From positions 62,001-126,000 of the forward strand of contig NZ_JAFA01000011.1 of assembly GCF_000519185.1 (NCBI RefSeq): a stretch of 64,000 bases of DNA, in the 5' to 3' direction. Source of the DNA: Paraburkholderia nodosa DSM 21604 (lineage in GTDB: Bacteria > Pseudomonadota > Gammaproteobacteria > Burkholderiales > Burkholderiaceae). A program made the position numbers and the translations under genes. Shown one piece after another: positions 52,925 to 61,019 of this stretch (position 1 is the first letter of the stretch; each line of letters begins with the position of its first letter). Below the pieces are notes generated by a model. That model was not told where the DNA came from and searched no databases. It saw only the letters and a program-made list of their open reading frames with translations.

Positions 52925-54175
52925 ATGAGCAAACCCCTCGACGGTATCAAGATCATCGACTTCACGCACGTACAGGCCGGTCCCGCCTGCACGCAGATGC
53001 TCGCGTGGTTCGGTGCGGACGTGATCAAGGTGGAGCGCCCGGGCGCCGGCGACGTGACGCGCTCGCAGTTGCGCGACATTCCCGAAGTCGATGCGCTGTA
53101 CTTCACCATGCTCAACAGCAACAAGCGCTCGCTCACGCTCGACACGAAGAAGCCCGAAGGCAAGGAAGTGCTGGAAAAGCTGATTCGCGAATCGGACGTG
53201 ATGGTCGAAAACTTCGGCCCCGGCGCGCTGGATCGCATGGGCTTCACGTGGGAGCGCATCAAGGAACTCAACCCGAAGATGATCGTCGCTTCGGTGAAGG
53301 GGTTCAGCGAAGGCCACCACTACGACGACCTCAAGGTCTATGAGAACGTCGCACAGTGCGCGGGCGGCGCGGCCTCGACCACGGGCTTCTGGGACGGTCC
53401 GCCCACGGTGAGCGCTGCTGCGCTCGGCGACAGCAACACGGGCATGCACCTCGCCATCGGTATTCTCACGGCGCTGATCGGCCGCGACAAGACCGGCAAG
53501 GGGCAGAAGGTGGCCGTGTCGATGCAGGACAGCGTGGTCAACCTGTGCCGCGTGAAGCTGCGCGACCAGCAGCGCCTGGACCGCCAGGGTTTCCTCGAGG
53601 AATACCCGCAATATCCGCACGGCACGTTCAGCGACGTCGTGCCGCGCGGCGGCAACGCGGGCGGCGGCGGGCAGCCGGGCTGGGTGCTCAAATGCAAGGG
53701 CTGGGAGACGGACCCGAACGCGTACATCTACTTCACGGTGCAGGGCCACGCGTGGGAGCCGATCTGCCACGCTCTGGGCAAACCCGAATGGATCAACGAC
53801 CCGAACTACGCTACGGCGCAGGCGCGTCAGCCGCATATCTTCGACATCTTCGCGACGATCGAAGCGTGGCTCGCCGACAAGACCAAGTTCGAAGCGGTCG
53901 ACATCCTGCGCAAGTTCGACATTCCGTGCGCACCGGTGCTCAGCATGAAGGAAATTGCTAATGACCCGTCGCTGCGCGCTAGCGGTACTATCGTCGAAGT
54001 GCCGCACAAGGAGCGCGGCTCGTACCTCACGGTGGGCAGCCCGATCAAGTTCTCGGAGCTGAAGCCGGAGATCACGGGCTCGCCGCTGCTCGGCGAGCAC
54101 ACCGACCAGGTGCTGGCCGACCTCGGCTACACGGCGCAGCAGATCGCGGCGCTGCACGAGGTGCGCGCGGTTTGA
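52925..54175 (+). CDS. frc: Formyl-CoA:oxalate CoA-transferase
   Basis: Frc moves CoA from formyl-CoA to oxalate, giving oxalyl-CoA for Oxc. It is a class III CoA-transferase (CaiB/BaiF family). The 416-aa protein has the catalytic aspartate D169 in [12 protein letters not shown] and Q17 in HVQAGPAC, the same positions as in Oxalobacter Frc. It also has the glycine loop [17 protein letters not shown] before ATG 52925 is clear. It follows oxc by 36 bases. Interlocked-dimer architecture is known for the family. Confidence 0.95.
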   Translation: MSKPLDGIKIIDFTHVQAGPACTQMLAWFGADVIKVERPGAGDVTRSQLRDIPEVDALYFTMLNSNKRSLTLDTKKPEGKEVLEKLIRESDVMVENFGPGALDRMGFTWERIKELNPKMIVASVKGFSEGHHYDDLKVYENVAQCAGGAASTTGFWDGPPTVSAAALGDSNTGMHLAIGILTALIGRDKTGKGQKVAVSMQDSVVNLCRVKLRDQQRLDRQGFLEEYPQYPHGTFSDVVPRGGNAGGGGQPGWVLKCKGWETDPNAYIYFTVQGHAWEPICHALGKPEWINDPNYATAQARQPHIFDIFATIEAWLADKTKFEAVDILRKFDIPCAPVLSMKEIANDPSLRASGTIVEVPHKERGSYLTVGSPIKFSELKPEITGSPLLGEHTDQVLADLGYTAQQIAALHEVRAV

Positions 54176-54346
54176 GTTCCGCATCGAGTTCCATCAGCTG
54201 AACGCAGCACGCAGAAAGCGGGCGCGGCCAACGCTGCGCCCGCGCAGCACCGCAATACCAGACTGGCAGGCAGGACGCCGCGCGGCATGTGCAATGCGTG
54301 CCGCGCGACGACGATAAACGATCACTCACCCCACATAGTCATCGCC

Positions 54347-54781
54347 ATGCAATCCGCCATCGATTTCGAGCAGCTCGCAAACGCCATCGGGGACGCCATC
54401 GTCATCTCGGACGCAGCCGGCGACATCACGTTCTGGAATCCGGCGGCCACGCGCATGTTCGGCTATACGCCGGAAGAAGCGCTCGGCAAGACGCTCGACC
54501 TGATCATTCCCGAGCGGCTGCGCGGCCGTCACTGGGAGGGCTATCACAAGACGATGGCGACCGGCCAGACGCGCTATGGCAACGACGTGCTGCGCGTGCC
54601 GGCCGTGGACAAGGCGGGCAAGGCGCTTTCCATTGCCTTCACCGTGGCGCTTCTGCACTCGCCGCAGGGCGAACTCGACGGCATCGTCGCCGTGATCCGC
54701 GACGAAACGGTGCGCTTCCAGGAGGAGCGCGCGCTCAAGAAACGCATCACCGAACTCGAAGCACAGGCCCAGCAATCCTGA
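54347..54781 (+). CDS. Stand-alone PAS-domain protein in the oxalate operon
   Basis: The start is ATG 54347 (144 aa). Residues 5-115 form one PAS domain: FEQLANAIGDAIVISDAAGDI, then FWNPAATRMFGYTPEEALGK, LDLIIPERLRGRHWEGYH and a final GIVAVIRDET. A helical tail (about 118-144) is typical of the linker that normally leads to an effector, yet none follows. It could bind haem, FAD or a small ligand and act on a partner. It has a weak ribosome-binding site and is 171 bases after frc. Its retention among oxalate genes suggests a role in sensing. Confidence 0.85.
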   Translation: MQSAIDFEQLANAIGDAIVISDAAGDITFWNPAATRMFGYTPEEALGKTLDLIIPERLRGRHWEGYHKTMATGQTRYGNDVLRVPAVDKAGKALSIAFTVALLHSPQGELDGIVAVIRDETVRFQEERALKKRITELEAQAQQS

Positions 54782-54799
54782 AACCTCGGGAGCTCTTCG

Positions 54800-55057
54800 A
54801 TGCATACCGAAAGACTCGGACATTTCGAGGTCGAACTCTCGGCCCGGCAAATGATTCACAACGGCGGCTGGGCCGCGTTCGCCGCAATCCACGCGGTCGA
54901 GCCTGCTGCCGACACACTGGCGGCCCCCGTATTGCCCCGTCAATGGGTGGTCGACGAAACCGTATTCGAAAGCGAGGCGGCCGCCATTGCCGGTGCGCGC
55001 GAGGCGGCGCTCGCTTTTCTCAAGAGCGGCAATTCGCCGAGCCTGAGCGTGTCATAG
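54800..55057 (+). CDS. Hypothetical protein of the oxalate operon, 85 aa
   Basis: A small soluble protein 18 bases after the PAS gene, with GGGAG before ATG 54800. It has an N-terminal acidic/aromatic segment (HFEVELSARQMIHNGGWAAF), a VLPRQWVVDETVFESEAAA stretch and a helical Ala-rich end. No known family recognised. Position and spacing suggest it is co-expressed with the PAS protein and may be its partner. Coding support comes from the ribosome-binding site and tight spacing only. Confidence 0.65.
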   Translation: MHTERLGHFEVELSARQMIHNGGWAAFAAIHAVEPAADTLAAPVLPRQWVVDETVFESEAAAIAGAREAALAFLKSGNSPSLSVS

Positions 55058-55154
55058 GGCAAAGCCCTCATCGAGCTGCGGCATATAAAGCATTCCAACA
55101 TGGGGCCGGAGTAAGGCGCTGAAGCGCCAACTCCGCCGACACAGGAGACGTTTC

Positions 55155-55268
55155 ATGAAGTCGTGGCTACGCTTTCGGCGCGCCAGATGCACTGGCGCGC
55201 CGCCGATTCCGTTTGTTCCCGCCGCAGCGCGCTCTGATGCGAAGCTCGGAGGCGCATCATGGCGTTGA
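55155..55268 (+). CDS. Small ORF (37 aa) overlapping the pntA start, candidate leader peptide
   Basis: ATG 55155 is preceded by ACAGGAGACGTTTC, the same style of ribosome-binding site as oxc and pntB. It encodes a very basic 37-residue peptide ([20 protein letters not shown], then a Pro/Ala/Ser-rich end). Its TGA (55266-55268) lies 10 bases inside pntA, and it contains the pntA ribosome-binding site. It may couple or regulate pntA translation, or it may be chance. No homologue recognised. Confidence 0.4.
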   Translation: MKSWLRFRRARCTGAPPIPFVPAAARSDAKLGGASWR

Positions 55269-56827
55269 CGATCGCGGTCCCCCGAGAGACATACGAAGGC
55301 GAACGGCGCGTCGCGGCGACGCCGGAAAGCGTGGCACAACTAATTAAACTCGGTTACGCCGTCGAAGTGGAAGCGACGGCGGGCGCGAGGGCTTCCTACC
55401 CGGACGACGCCTTCCGCGCGGCAGGCGCGCGCGTCGTGAACGACGCGCATGCGCTCCTGAGCGGCGCGGATATCGTCGTCAAGGTGCGTCCGCCTTCGAG
55501 CCAGGAAGTGCAGCGCCTGAAACCCGGCGCGACGCTGATCGGCTTCATCTGGCCTGCGCAAAACGCTGCGCTGCTCGAACAACTCGCGGCGCGCGAGGTA
55601 ACGGTGCTCGCGATGGACTGCGTGCCGCGCATCTCGCGCGCGCAGAAGCTCGACGCGCTGAGTTCGATGGCGAACATGGCCGGCTATCGCGCGGTCGTCG
55701 AGGCGGCCCAGCATTTCGGGCGCGTTTTCACGGGGCAGATCACGGCGGCCGGCAAGATGCCGCCCGCCAAGGTGCTCGTGATCGGCGCGGGCGTGGCGGG
55801 GCTCGCGGCGATCGGCGCCGCGCGCGGTCTTGGCGCCATCGTGCGCGCGTTCGATACGCGCCCTGAAGTCGGCCAGCAGGTCGAAAGCATGGGCGCGGAG
55901 TTCCTGAGCATCGACATCGAGGAGGAGGGCGGCGGCGCGGGCGGGTACGCCAAACAGATGAGCGCGAAGTTCATCGAAGCGGAGATGGCGCTTTTCGAGG
56001 CCCAGGCGCGCGAGGTCGACATCATCATCACGACGGCGCTGATTCCCGGCAAACCGGCGCCGCGCCTCATCGACGCGAAGACGGCGGCGTGCATGCGCGC
56101 GGGCAGCGTGATCGTCGACATGGCGGCCGAGCAGGGCGGCAACTGCGAACTCACTCGCCCGGGTGAAGTCGTGAATGCGAACAGCGTGACCGTGATCGGT
56201 TACACGGATCTGCCAAGCCGCATGGCGAACCAGTCGAGCCAGCTCTACGCGACCAACATCCGCCATCTGCTGACCGATCTCACGCCTGCGAAAGACGGCG
56301 CGTTGAAGCTCGACATGGACGACGTCGTGCAGCGCGGCACCACCGTCATGCAGCACGGCCGGGTGTGCTGGCCGGCGCCGCCGGTGCAGGTCTCGGCAGC
56401 GCCGCAAACGGCTGCGCAGGCGAAGCCCGTTGCCGTCGCTAATGGCGACGCGAAAGAAGCCACCGCGCAGTCCGTGCGCCGCAACGGCGTCTGGTCGCTG
56501 GCGGCGCTCGTCATTGCCGCGTTGCTGCTGCTTGCGCTCGGCGCCGTCGCGCCGCCCGCATTCGTCGCGCACTTTACGGTGTTCGTGCTGGCCGTGTTCG
56601 TCGGCTATCAGGTGGTCTGGAACGTCACGCCCTCGTTGCATACGCCGCTCATGAGCGTGACGAATGCGATCAGCGGGATCATCGTGATCGGCGCGTTGCT
56701 GCATCCGGGCAACGCCAGCACGATCGTGACCGTGCTGGCGGGCATTGCGCTCGTCGTCGCGACCATCAACATCGCGGGCGGCTTTCTCGTCACCCAGCGC
56801 ATGCTGAAGATGTTCCAACGGACCTGA
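55259..56827 (+). CDS. pntA: NAD(P) transhydrogenase subunit alpha
   Basis: PntA with PntB couples proton entry to hydride transfer from NADH to NADP. The 522-aa subunit carries the NAD-binding domain I (about 1-380: [29 protein letters not shown], the NAD-binding [20 protein letters not shown], and [12 protein letters not shown]), a Ala/Lys-rich linker (about 385-415) and three to four transmembrane helices of domain II (about 418-515). It is thus the full fused form, as in E. coli, not a split alpha1/alpha2. Start ATG 55259 follows CGGAGG. It lies in the oxalate cluster 201 bases after the 85-aa gene. Confidence 0.95.
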   Translation: MALTIAVPRETYEGERRVAATPESVAQLIKLGYAVEVEATAGARASYPDDAFRAAGARVVNDAHALLSGADIVVKVRPPSSQEVQRLKPGATLIGFIWPAQNAALLEQLAAREVTVLAMDCVPRISRAQKLDALSSMANMAGYRAVVEAAQHFGRVFTGQITAAGKMPPAKVLVIGAGVAGLAAIGAARGLGAIVRAFDTRPEVGQQVESMGAEFLSIDIEEEGGGAGGYAKQMSAKFIEAEMALFEAQAREVDIIITTALIPGKPAPRLIDAKTAACMRAGSVIVDMAAEQGGNCELTRPGEVVNANSVTVIGYTDLPSRMANQSSQLYATNIRHLLTDLTPAKDGALKLDMDDVVQRGTTVMQHGRVCWPAPPVQVSAAPQTAAQAKPVAVANGDAKEATAQSVRRNGVWSLAALVIAALLLLALGAVAPPAFVAHFTVFVLAVFVGYQVVWNVTPSLHTPLMSVTNAISGIIVIGALLHPGNASTIVTVLAGIALVVATINIAGGFLVTQRMLKMFQRT

Positions 56828-56836
56828 GGAGACGTC

Positions 56837-58231
56837 ATGCTCAACGGAATCGGCAACATGGCGTGGCTCGGCGCGGCGACGCTCTTCATCCTCAGCCTGC
56901 GCGGGCTGAGTCATCCCGCAAGTGCGCGGCGCGGCAACCTGTATGGCGTGACCGGCATGGTGATCGCCGTGCTCGCCACGCTGCTCGTCACCGGCGGTGC
57001 GGGCCTGCAAATCGCGCTCATCGCCGCGCTGGTGGGGGGCGGGCTCGGCGCGATGCTCGCGCGCCGCGTGGAGATGACGCAGATGCCGCAGCTCGTCGCG
57101 GTGCTGCACAGCTTCGTCGGTCTGGCGGCCACGCTCATCGCCTTTGCGAACTTTCTCTCGCCGCAGACCTCGATGAGCGGCGTCGAGCGAGCGATTCACG
57201 ACACCGAGATCTATGTCGGTGCTTTCATCGGCACGGTCACGTTCAGCGGTTCGATCGTCGCGTTCCTGAAGCTGCAGGGCACGGTGAGCGGCAAGCCGCT
57301 CGTGCTGCCCGCGCGACATCTGCTCAACGCGGTCGTGCTGGGTGCGTGCATCGCGCTCGGCTATCGCTTCGTCAGTTCTCCTGATGGTGGCGACGTACTC
57401 TACGCGCTCATCGTGATGTGCGTGCTGGCGGCGGCGCTCGGCGTGCACCTCGTGATGGCGATCGGCGGCGCGGACATGCCCGTGGTGGTCTCGATGCTCA
57501 ACAGCTACTCGGGCTGGGCCGCAGCGGCAACGGGCTTCATGCTCGACAACGATCTGCTCGTCACGACGGGGGCGCTGGTTGGGTCGAGCGGCGCGATTCT
57601 CAGCTACATCATGTGCCGCGCGATGAACCGCAGCTTCGTTTCGGTGATCCTGGGCGGCTTCGGTACGGTGAGTTCCACGGCAAGCGAGGCACCGCAAGGG
57701 GAAGTCGTGGCGACCAGCGTTGACGAAGTGGGCTCGCTGCTGCGCGACGCGCAGGAGGTCGTGATCGTGCCGGGCTATGGCATGGCCGTCGCGCAGGCAC
57801 AAGGCACCGTCAGCGAGATCACGCGGCGGCTGCGCGCGTTGGGCATTCGCGTGCGTTTCGGCATCCACCCCGTTGCGGGGCGCTTGCCTGGCCACATGAA
57901 CGTGCTGCTCGCGGAAGCGAAGGTGCCCTACGACATCGTGCTCGAGATGGACGAAATCAACGAGGACTTCACGAGCACCGACGTCGTGCTCGTGATCGGC
58001 GCGAACGATATCGTCAATCCGGGTGCGCAGGAGGATGCGGGCAGCCCGATCGCCGGCATGCCGGTGCTCGAAGTGTGGAAGGCGCGCACCGTGGTGGTCT
58101 CCAAGCGCAGCATGGCGACGGGCTATGCGGGCGTGGACAATCCGCTCTTCTATAAGGACAACACACGAATGCTGTTTGGCGACGCGAAGGGAAGCGTCGA
58201 CGCGCTGCTGCGGCAACTCGAAGCGGCTTGA
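56837..58231 (+). CDS. pntB: NAD(P) transhydrogenase subunit beta
   Basis: The beta subunit holds about nine membrane helices (residues 1-260) and the NADP-binding domain III (about 285-464: [56 protein letters not shown] and [18 protein letters not shown]). Length 464 aa is normal. ATG 56837 follows GAGGAGACGTC and is nine bases after the pntA stop. In this operon it would turn NADH from formate oxidation into NADPH for biosynthesis on oxalate, a role inferred from position. Confidence 0.95.
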   Translation: MLNGIGNMAWLGAATLFILSLRGLSHPASARRGNLYGVTGMVIAVLATLLVTGGAGLQIALIAALVGGGLGAMLARRVEMTQMPQLVAVLHSFVGLAATLIAFANFLSPQTSMSGVERAIHDTEIYVGAFIGTVTFSGSIVAFLKLQGTVSGKPLVLPARHLLNAVVLGACIALGYRFVSSPDGGDVLYALIVMCVLAAALGVHLVMAIGGADMPVVVSMLNSYSGWAAAATGFMLDNDLLVTTGALVGSSGAILSYIMCRAMNRSFVSVILGGFGTVSSTASEAPQGEVVATSVDEVGSLLRDAQEVVIVPGYGMAVAQAQGTVSEITRRLRALGIRVRFGIHPVAGRLPGHMNVLLAEAKVPYDIVLEMDEINEDFTSTDVVLVIGANDIVNPGAQEDAGSPIAGMPVLEVWKARTVVVSKRSMATGYAGVDNPLFYKDNTRMLFGDAKGSVDALLRQLEAA

Positions 58232-58346
58232 CGTTCGAAGCAAGGCGCGGCAGAACTCACCTCTGCCGCGCTGGCGGTAACGCGGAAATTGGCGCACGTA
58301 CCGGCGTCGAGGCGATGCGAAACAAGCCCGCGCGCAATCACAACGG

Positions 58347-59687
58347 ATGGAGACAGACAACGTGGCATATACCGATCGTATCGATGGCGGCTACACGGCC
58401 CGGCGGCACAACCGCTGGGTGCAGCTCGTCGCCGGCATTCTCTGCATGGGGCTCGTGGCGAACCTGCAGTACGCATGGACACTCTTCGTCGTGCCGATGG
58501 ACGCACGGCATCACTGGGGGCAGGCTGCGATCCAGCTCGCCTTCACCATTTTTATCGTGACGGAAACCTGGCTCGTGCCCGTGGAGGGCTGGCTGGTCGA
58601 CCGCTTCGGCCCGCGCCCCGTGGTCATGGGCGGAGCGTGCTGCGTGGCGCTCGGCTGGGTGCTCGACGCGTGGGCGCCCGCGCTGCCGGTGCTCTACGTC
58701 GCGGCAGTGATTTCGGGCATCGGCGCGGGGTGCGTGTACGGCACGTGCGTCGGCACCGCGCTCAAATGGTTTCCCGACCGGCGCGGTCTCGCCGCCGGCA
58801 TGACGGCGGCCGGCTTCGGAGCGGGCGCGGCGCTCACGGTCATCCCGATCTCGAACATGATCCAGCAATCGGGCTACGAGCGCGCGTTTGTGTTCTTCGG
58901 ACTCCTGCAGGGTGCCTGCATCATGGCGCTCGCGCTGGTGATGGTGCGGCCGAAGCCTCCCGCACACGTGGCGGGCATGAAGCGCATCGTGGCGACTAAG
59001 ACCGACTATACGACGAAGCAGATGGTTCGCGCGCCCGTCTTCTGGGTGATGTACGCGATGTTCGTCTGCGTGGCGGCGGGCGGCATCATCGCGACGGCGC
59101 AGATCGGCCCGATCGCGAAGAGCTACGGTTTCGCCTCGATGCCGGTCACGCTCGTAGCGGCGACGCTGCCGCTGCTCACCATGACGCTCTCGATCAACAA
59201 TCTCTGCAACGGCTTCACGCGGCCGTTGTGCGGGCTCATTTCAGATCGCATCGGCCGCGAGAATACGATGTTCATCACGTTTCTCGGCGAGGGACTCGCG
59301 CTGCTGGGCTTGCGCGCGTTCGGCCACGACCCGTATCTCTTCATGCTGTTCTCGGGGCTCGTGTTCCTGTTCTACGGCGATATCTTTTCGAACTTTCCGG
59401 CAACCTGCGCCGATACGTTCGGCGCGAAATACGCGGCCGGCAACGCGGGCACGCTCTATACCGCGAAGGGCACCGCGGCGATGCTCGTGCCTGTCGCTAC
59501 GCTGCTGGCGCTCAACGGTGGCTGGAACATGGTGTTCGACATGGTCGCCTGCGTGGCGATGATGGCTGGCGTGAGCGCAAAGGTGATCTTGCAGCCCATG
59601 CGCCGGCGCTGGATCTTTCAGTCGGGTGAGGAGGCGAGAATTGCCGATTCGGCGTTCGTACCGTCGCCGCTGGGGTCGCATGAGTGA
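58347..59687 (+). CDS. oxlT: MFS oxalate/formate antiporter (OxlT-like)
   Basis: The predicted oxalate importer of the cluster. The 446-aa protein has 12 hydrophobic segments and both basic residues that bind oxalate in Oxalobacter OxlT: the Arg in NLCNGFTRPLCG (R292 here, Arg272 there) and the Lys in YTAKGTAAM (K374 here, Lys355 there). Other motifs are YGTCVGTALKWFPDRRGLAAG and LISDRIGREN. ATG 58347 has little ribosome-binding site. GTG 58362, with GGAGAC nine bases upstream, is a good alternative start. It is 115 bases after pntB, at the operon end. Confidence 0.88.
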   Translation: METDNVAYTDRIDGGYTARRHNRWVQLVAGILCMGLVANLQYAWTLFVVPMDARHHWGQAAIQLAFTIFIVTETWLVPVEGWLVDRFGPRPVVMGGACCVALGWVLDAWAPALPVLYVAAVISGIGAGCVYGTCVGTALKWFPDRRGLAAGMTAAGFGAGAALTVIPISNMIQQSGYERAFVFFGLLQGACIMALALVMVRPKPPAHVAGMKRIVATKTDYTTKQMVRAPVFWVMYAMFVCVAAGGIIATAQIGPIAKSYGFASMPVTLVAATLPLLTMTLSINNLCNGFTRPLCGLISDRIGRENTMFITFLGEGLALLGLRAFGHDPYLFMLFSGLVFLFYGDIFSNFPATCADTFGAKYAAGNAGTLYTAKGTAAMLVPVATLLALNGGWNMVFDMVACVAMMAGVSAKVILQPMRRRWIFQSGEEARIADSAFVPSPLGSHE

Positions 59688-59715
59688 GCGCGTTTTTGAT
59701 GGGCGCCCCCAAGCG

Positions 59716-60021
59716 CTACGGGCGGGCAGTGCGGTCGTGATCGCGGCTAGCGGATGCGGGGCGGAATGCCCGCATCATCCGCGCGGCGCCTTGTATTCTT
59801 GCGCGCACGCGTGAGCGCCGTACGCGCCGCGTATCGATGCGGGCCTGCTCGCGACGCAGGTCCGCTTCGGCGGCGCGCTCGTTTTCCAGCCCGAGATGAG
59901 CATAACGGCCCTCGCCGGCGCTTTTCTCGAGCCAGCGCTCGGGCAGCCGGGTTGCGAGCAGCCAGGTCGCGGCAGCGCCAAAGCTGACGGCGACGATCGC
60001 TGCGACGACAACGAATTCCAT
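59716..60021 (-). CDS. Small single-pass membrane protein, 101 aa
   Basis: ATG 60021 follows GAGGAAGG. Residues 1-25 (EFVVVAAIVAVSFGAAATWLL) form one transmembrane or signal-anchor helix. The rest is charged, helical and very Arg-rich (ERAAEADLRREQARIDTRRV), probably cytoplasmic and able to form a coiled coil. This plan recalls small scaffold-like membrane proteins of the YhcB type, but the similarity is architectural only. It is convergent with the oxlT end and lies before the tRNA-Leu genes. Confidence 0.6.
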   Translation of the reverse strand: MEFVVVAAIVAVSFGAAATWLLATRLPERWLEKSAGEGRYAHLGLENERAAEADLRREQARIDTRRVRRSRVRARIQGAARMMRAFRPASASRDHDRTARP

Positions 60022-60207
60022 TCGGCCTTCCTCAATCGACTTGTCATGGGTTCGCACGCATGCGCCGTGCCGTGCGGCAATGTATACCATGAAACATAAC
60101 GGGTGCGTGGCCGCATCGTTCGCTGCGATAGCCGTGCGATTCCAGCATTGGCGTGTGTGCAAGGAGAGTGGAGGCGGGGAGCGACAAGCGGATACCGGCC
60201 GCAAAAC

Positions 60208-60236
60208 GAAAAAGCCCGCAGATTGCGGGCTTTTTC
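60208..60236. terminator. Bidirectional terminator downstream of the first tRNA-Leu
   Basis: AAAAAGCCCGCA and TGCGGGCTTTTT pair with a 3-base loop and give T runs on both strands. On the minus strand it ends the tRNA-Leu at 60276-60362. Confidence 0.85.
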
Positions 60237-60275
60237 GATGAATCCTGTGTGCTGCTAGTTCTGCTTGATGAGACG

Positions 60276-60362
60276 TGGTGCCCAAGAGAGGACTCGAACC
60301 TCCACAGTGTTGCCACCGCCAGGACCTGAACCTGGTGCGTCTACCAATTTCGCCACCTGGGC
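60276..60362 (-). tRNA. tRNA-Leu (anticodon CAG)
   Basis: An 87-nt class II tRNA with encoded CCA. Acceptor GCCCAGG/CTTGGGC, D-arm with GGTAGACGC, anticodon stem-loop CCAGG-TT-CAG-GT-CCTGG, a variable arm and a T-arm GAGGTTCGAGTCCTC. The anticodon CAG reads CUG, the main Leu codon of a GC-rich genome. It is 86/87 identical to the second copy. The one difference is A instead of G at tRNA position 13. Confidence 0.95.
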
Positions 60363-60383
60363 ACGTCTTCAAGCTAGACGAAA

Positions 60384-60412
60384 ATTATCACGCGATTTCG
60401 CGCGCCTGTCAA
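60384..60412 (-). promoter_or_regulatory. Sigma-70 promoter of the first tRNA-Leu
   Basis: On the minus strand, TTGACA (60412-60407), a 17-base spacer and GATAAT (60389-60384) lie 22 bases upstream of the tRNA 5' end. Confidence 0.8.
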
Positions 60413-60505
60413 TAGTTTCTTTCAAAAAATCTTCATCCCGGGAACGCGGTTGCTGCGTTTTGCGCGATAGCAGGGCAGTTGTACTCGTTGCCACTGCCGG
60501 AAATG

Positions 60506-60533
60506 AAAAAGGCCGGCATGAAGCCGGCCTTTC
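60506..60533 (-). terminator. Rho-independent terminator of the second tRNA-Leu
   Basis: On the minus strand, GGCCGGC and GCCGGCC (60523-60529 and 60511-60517) pair and are followed by five T (60510-60506). Confidence 0.85.
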
Positions 60534-60538
60534 GAATC

Positions 60539-60625
60539 TGGTGCCCAAGAGAGGACTCGAACCTCCACAGTGTTGCCACCGCCAGGACCTGAACCTGGTG
60601 CGTCTACCAATTCCGCCACCTGGGC
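60539..60625 (-). tRNA. tRNA-Leu (anticodon CAG), second copy
   Basis: Same 87-nt structure and CCA end as the copy at 60276-60362, with G at position 13 as in the usual sequence. It has its own promoter and terminator, so the two genes are separate transcription units. Confidence 0.95.
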
Positions 60626-60669
60626 AAGGTGTCGTTTGCTGTTCAACGTGTTGTGCAGCAAAGACCGAG

Positions 60670-60697
60670 ATTATAGCGGGCACAGAATGACTGTCAA
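60670..60697 (-). promoter_or_regulatory. Sigma-70 promoter of the second tRNA-Leu
   Basis: On the minus strand, a perfect TTGACA (60697-60692), a 16-base spacer and a perfect TATAAT (60675-60670) lie 45 bases upstream of the tRNA. Confidence 0.85.
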
Positions 60698-60809
60698 GCG
60701 TTTTGTGGAGGGCGATAAAGCGCGGCTGCCGAAGCGTTGCAGACCGCGTCGAGCGGCCGTCTCGTCGCGCTGCGAGGCCGCTCCCGCGGCTCGTAGGGTG
60801 CGATGCGGG

Positions 60810-60818
60810 TGTTAGAAT
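60810..60818 (+). promoter_or_regulatory. Candidate extended -10 promoter of rnr
   Basis: TGTTAGAAT is an extended -10 element without a clear -35 hexamer. It is in the 394-base gap 60626-61019, which otherwise holds the tRNA promoter and no gene. Confidence 0.4.
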
Positions 60819-61019
60819 GCCTCGCAGAAGTTCCGCCGGCAAGAGTCCGTGATTCAGGTGCTGCGTGCAGCGTGGCGCACGCAGCGCGAGCGGTCAGGCA
60901 ATCCACGGTACGGGCCGGCAGATTGCAGCACTCGAAGACCGGGCGCCGCCCGCATGTATCGCACATCAGGCCGCGCGAAATCCGACGTCCACGCAACGAG
61001 AACAACCATCGATAAGCCC

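Noticed and set aside
50975-54184. A 1069-codon open frame on the minus strand opposite oxc and frc
   Set aside because: Long antisense frames are expected in GC-rich coding DNA where the third codon position is G or C. The translation is a His/Arg/Asp-rich low-complexity string with no domain, and the plus strand holds two well-identified enzymes.
55340-58360. A 1006-codon open frame on the minus strand opposite pntA and pntB
   Set aside because: Same shadow effect. The plus strand carries two complete transhydrogenase subunits with all expected motifs.
60849-61019. Extending rnr to the first in-frame start at 60849
   Set aside because: The added residues are Arg-rich without similarity to RNase R and lack a ribosome-binding site. 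Conserved sequence begins at about 61020.
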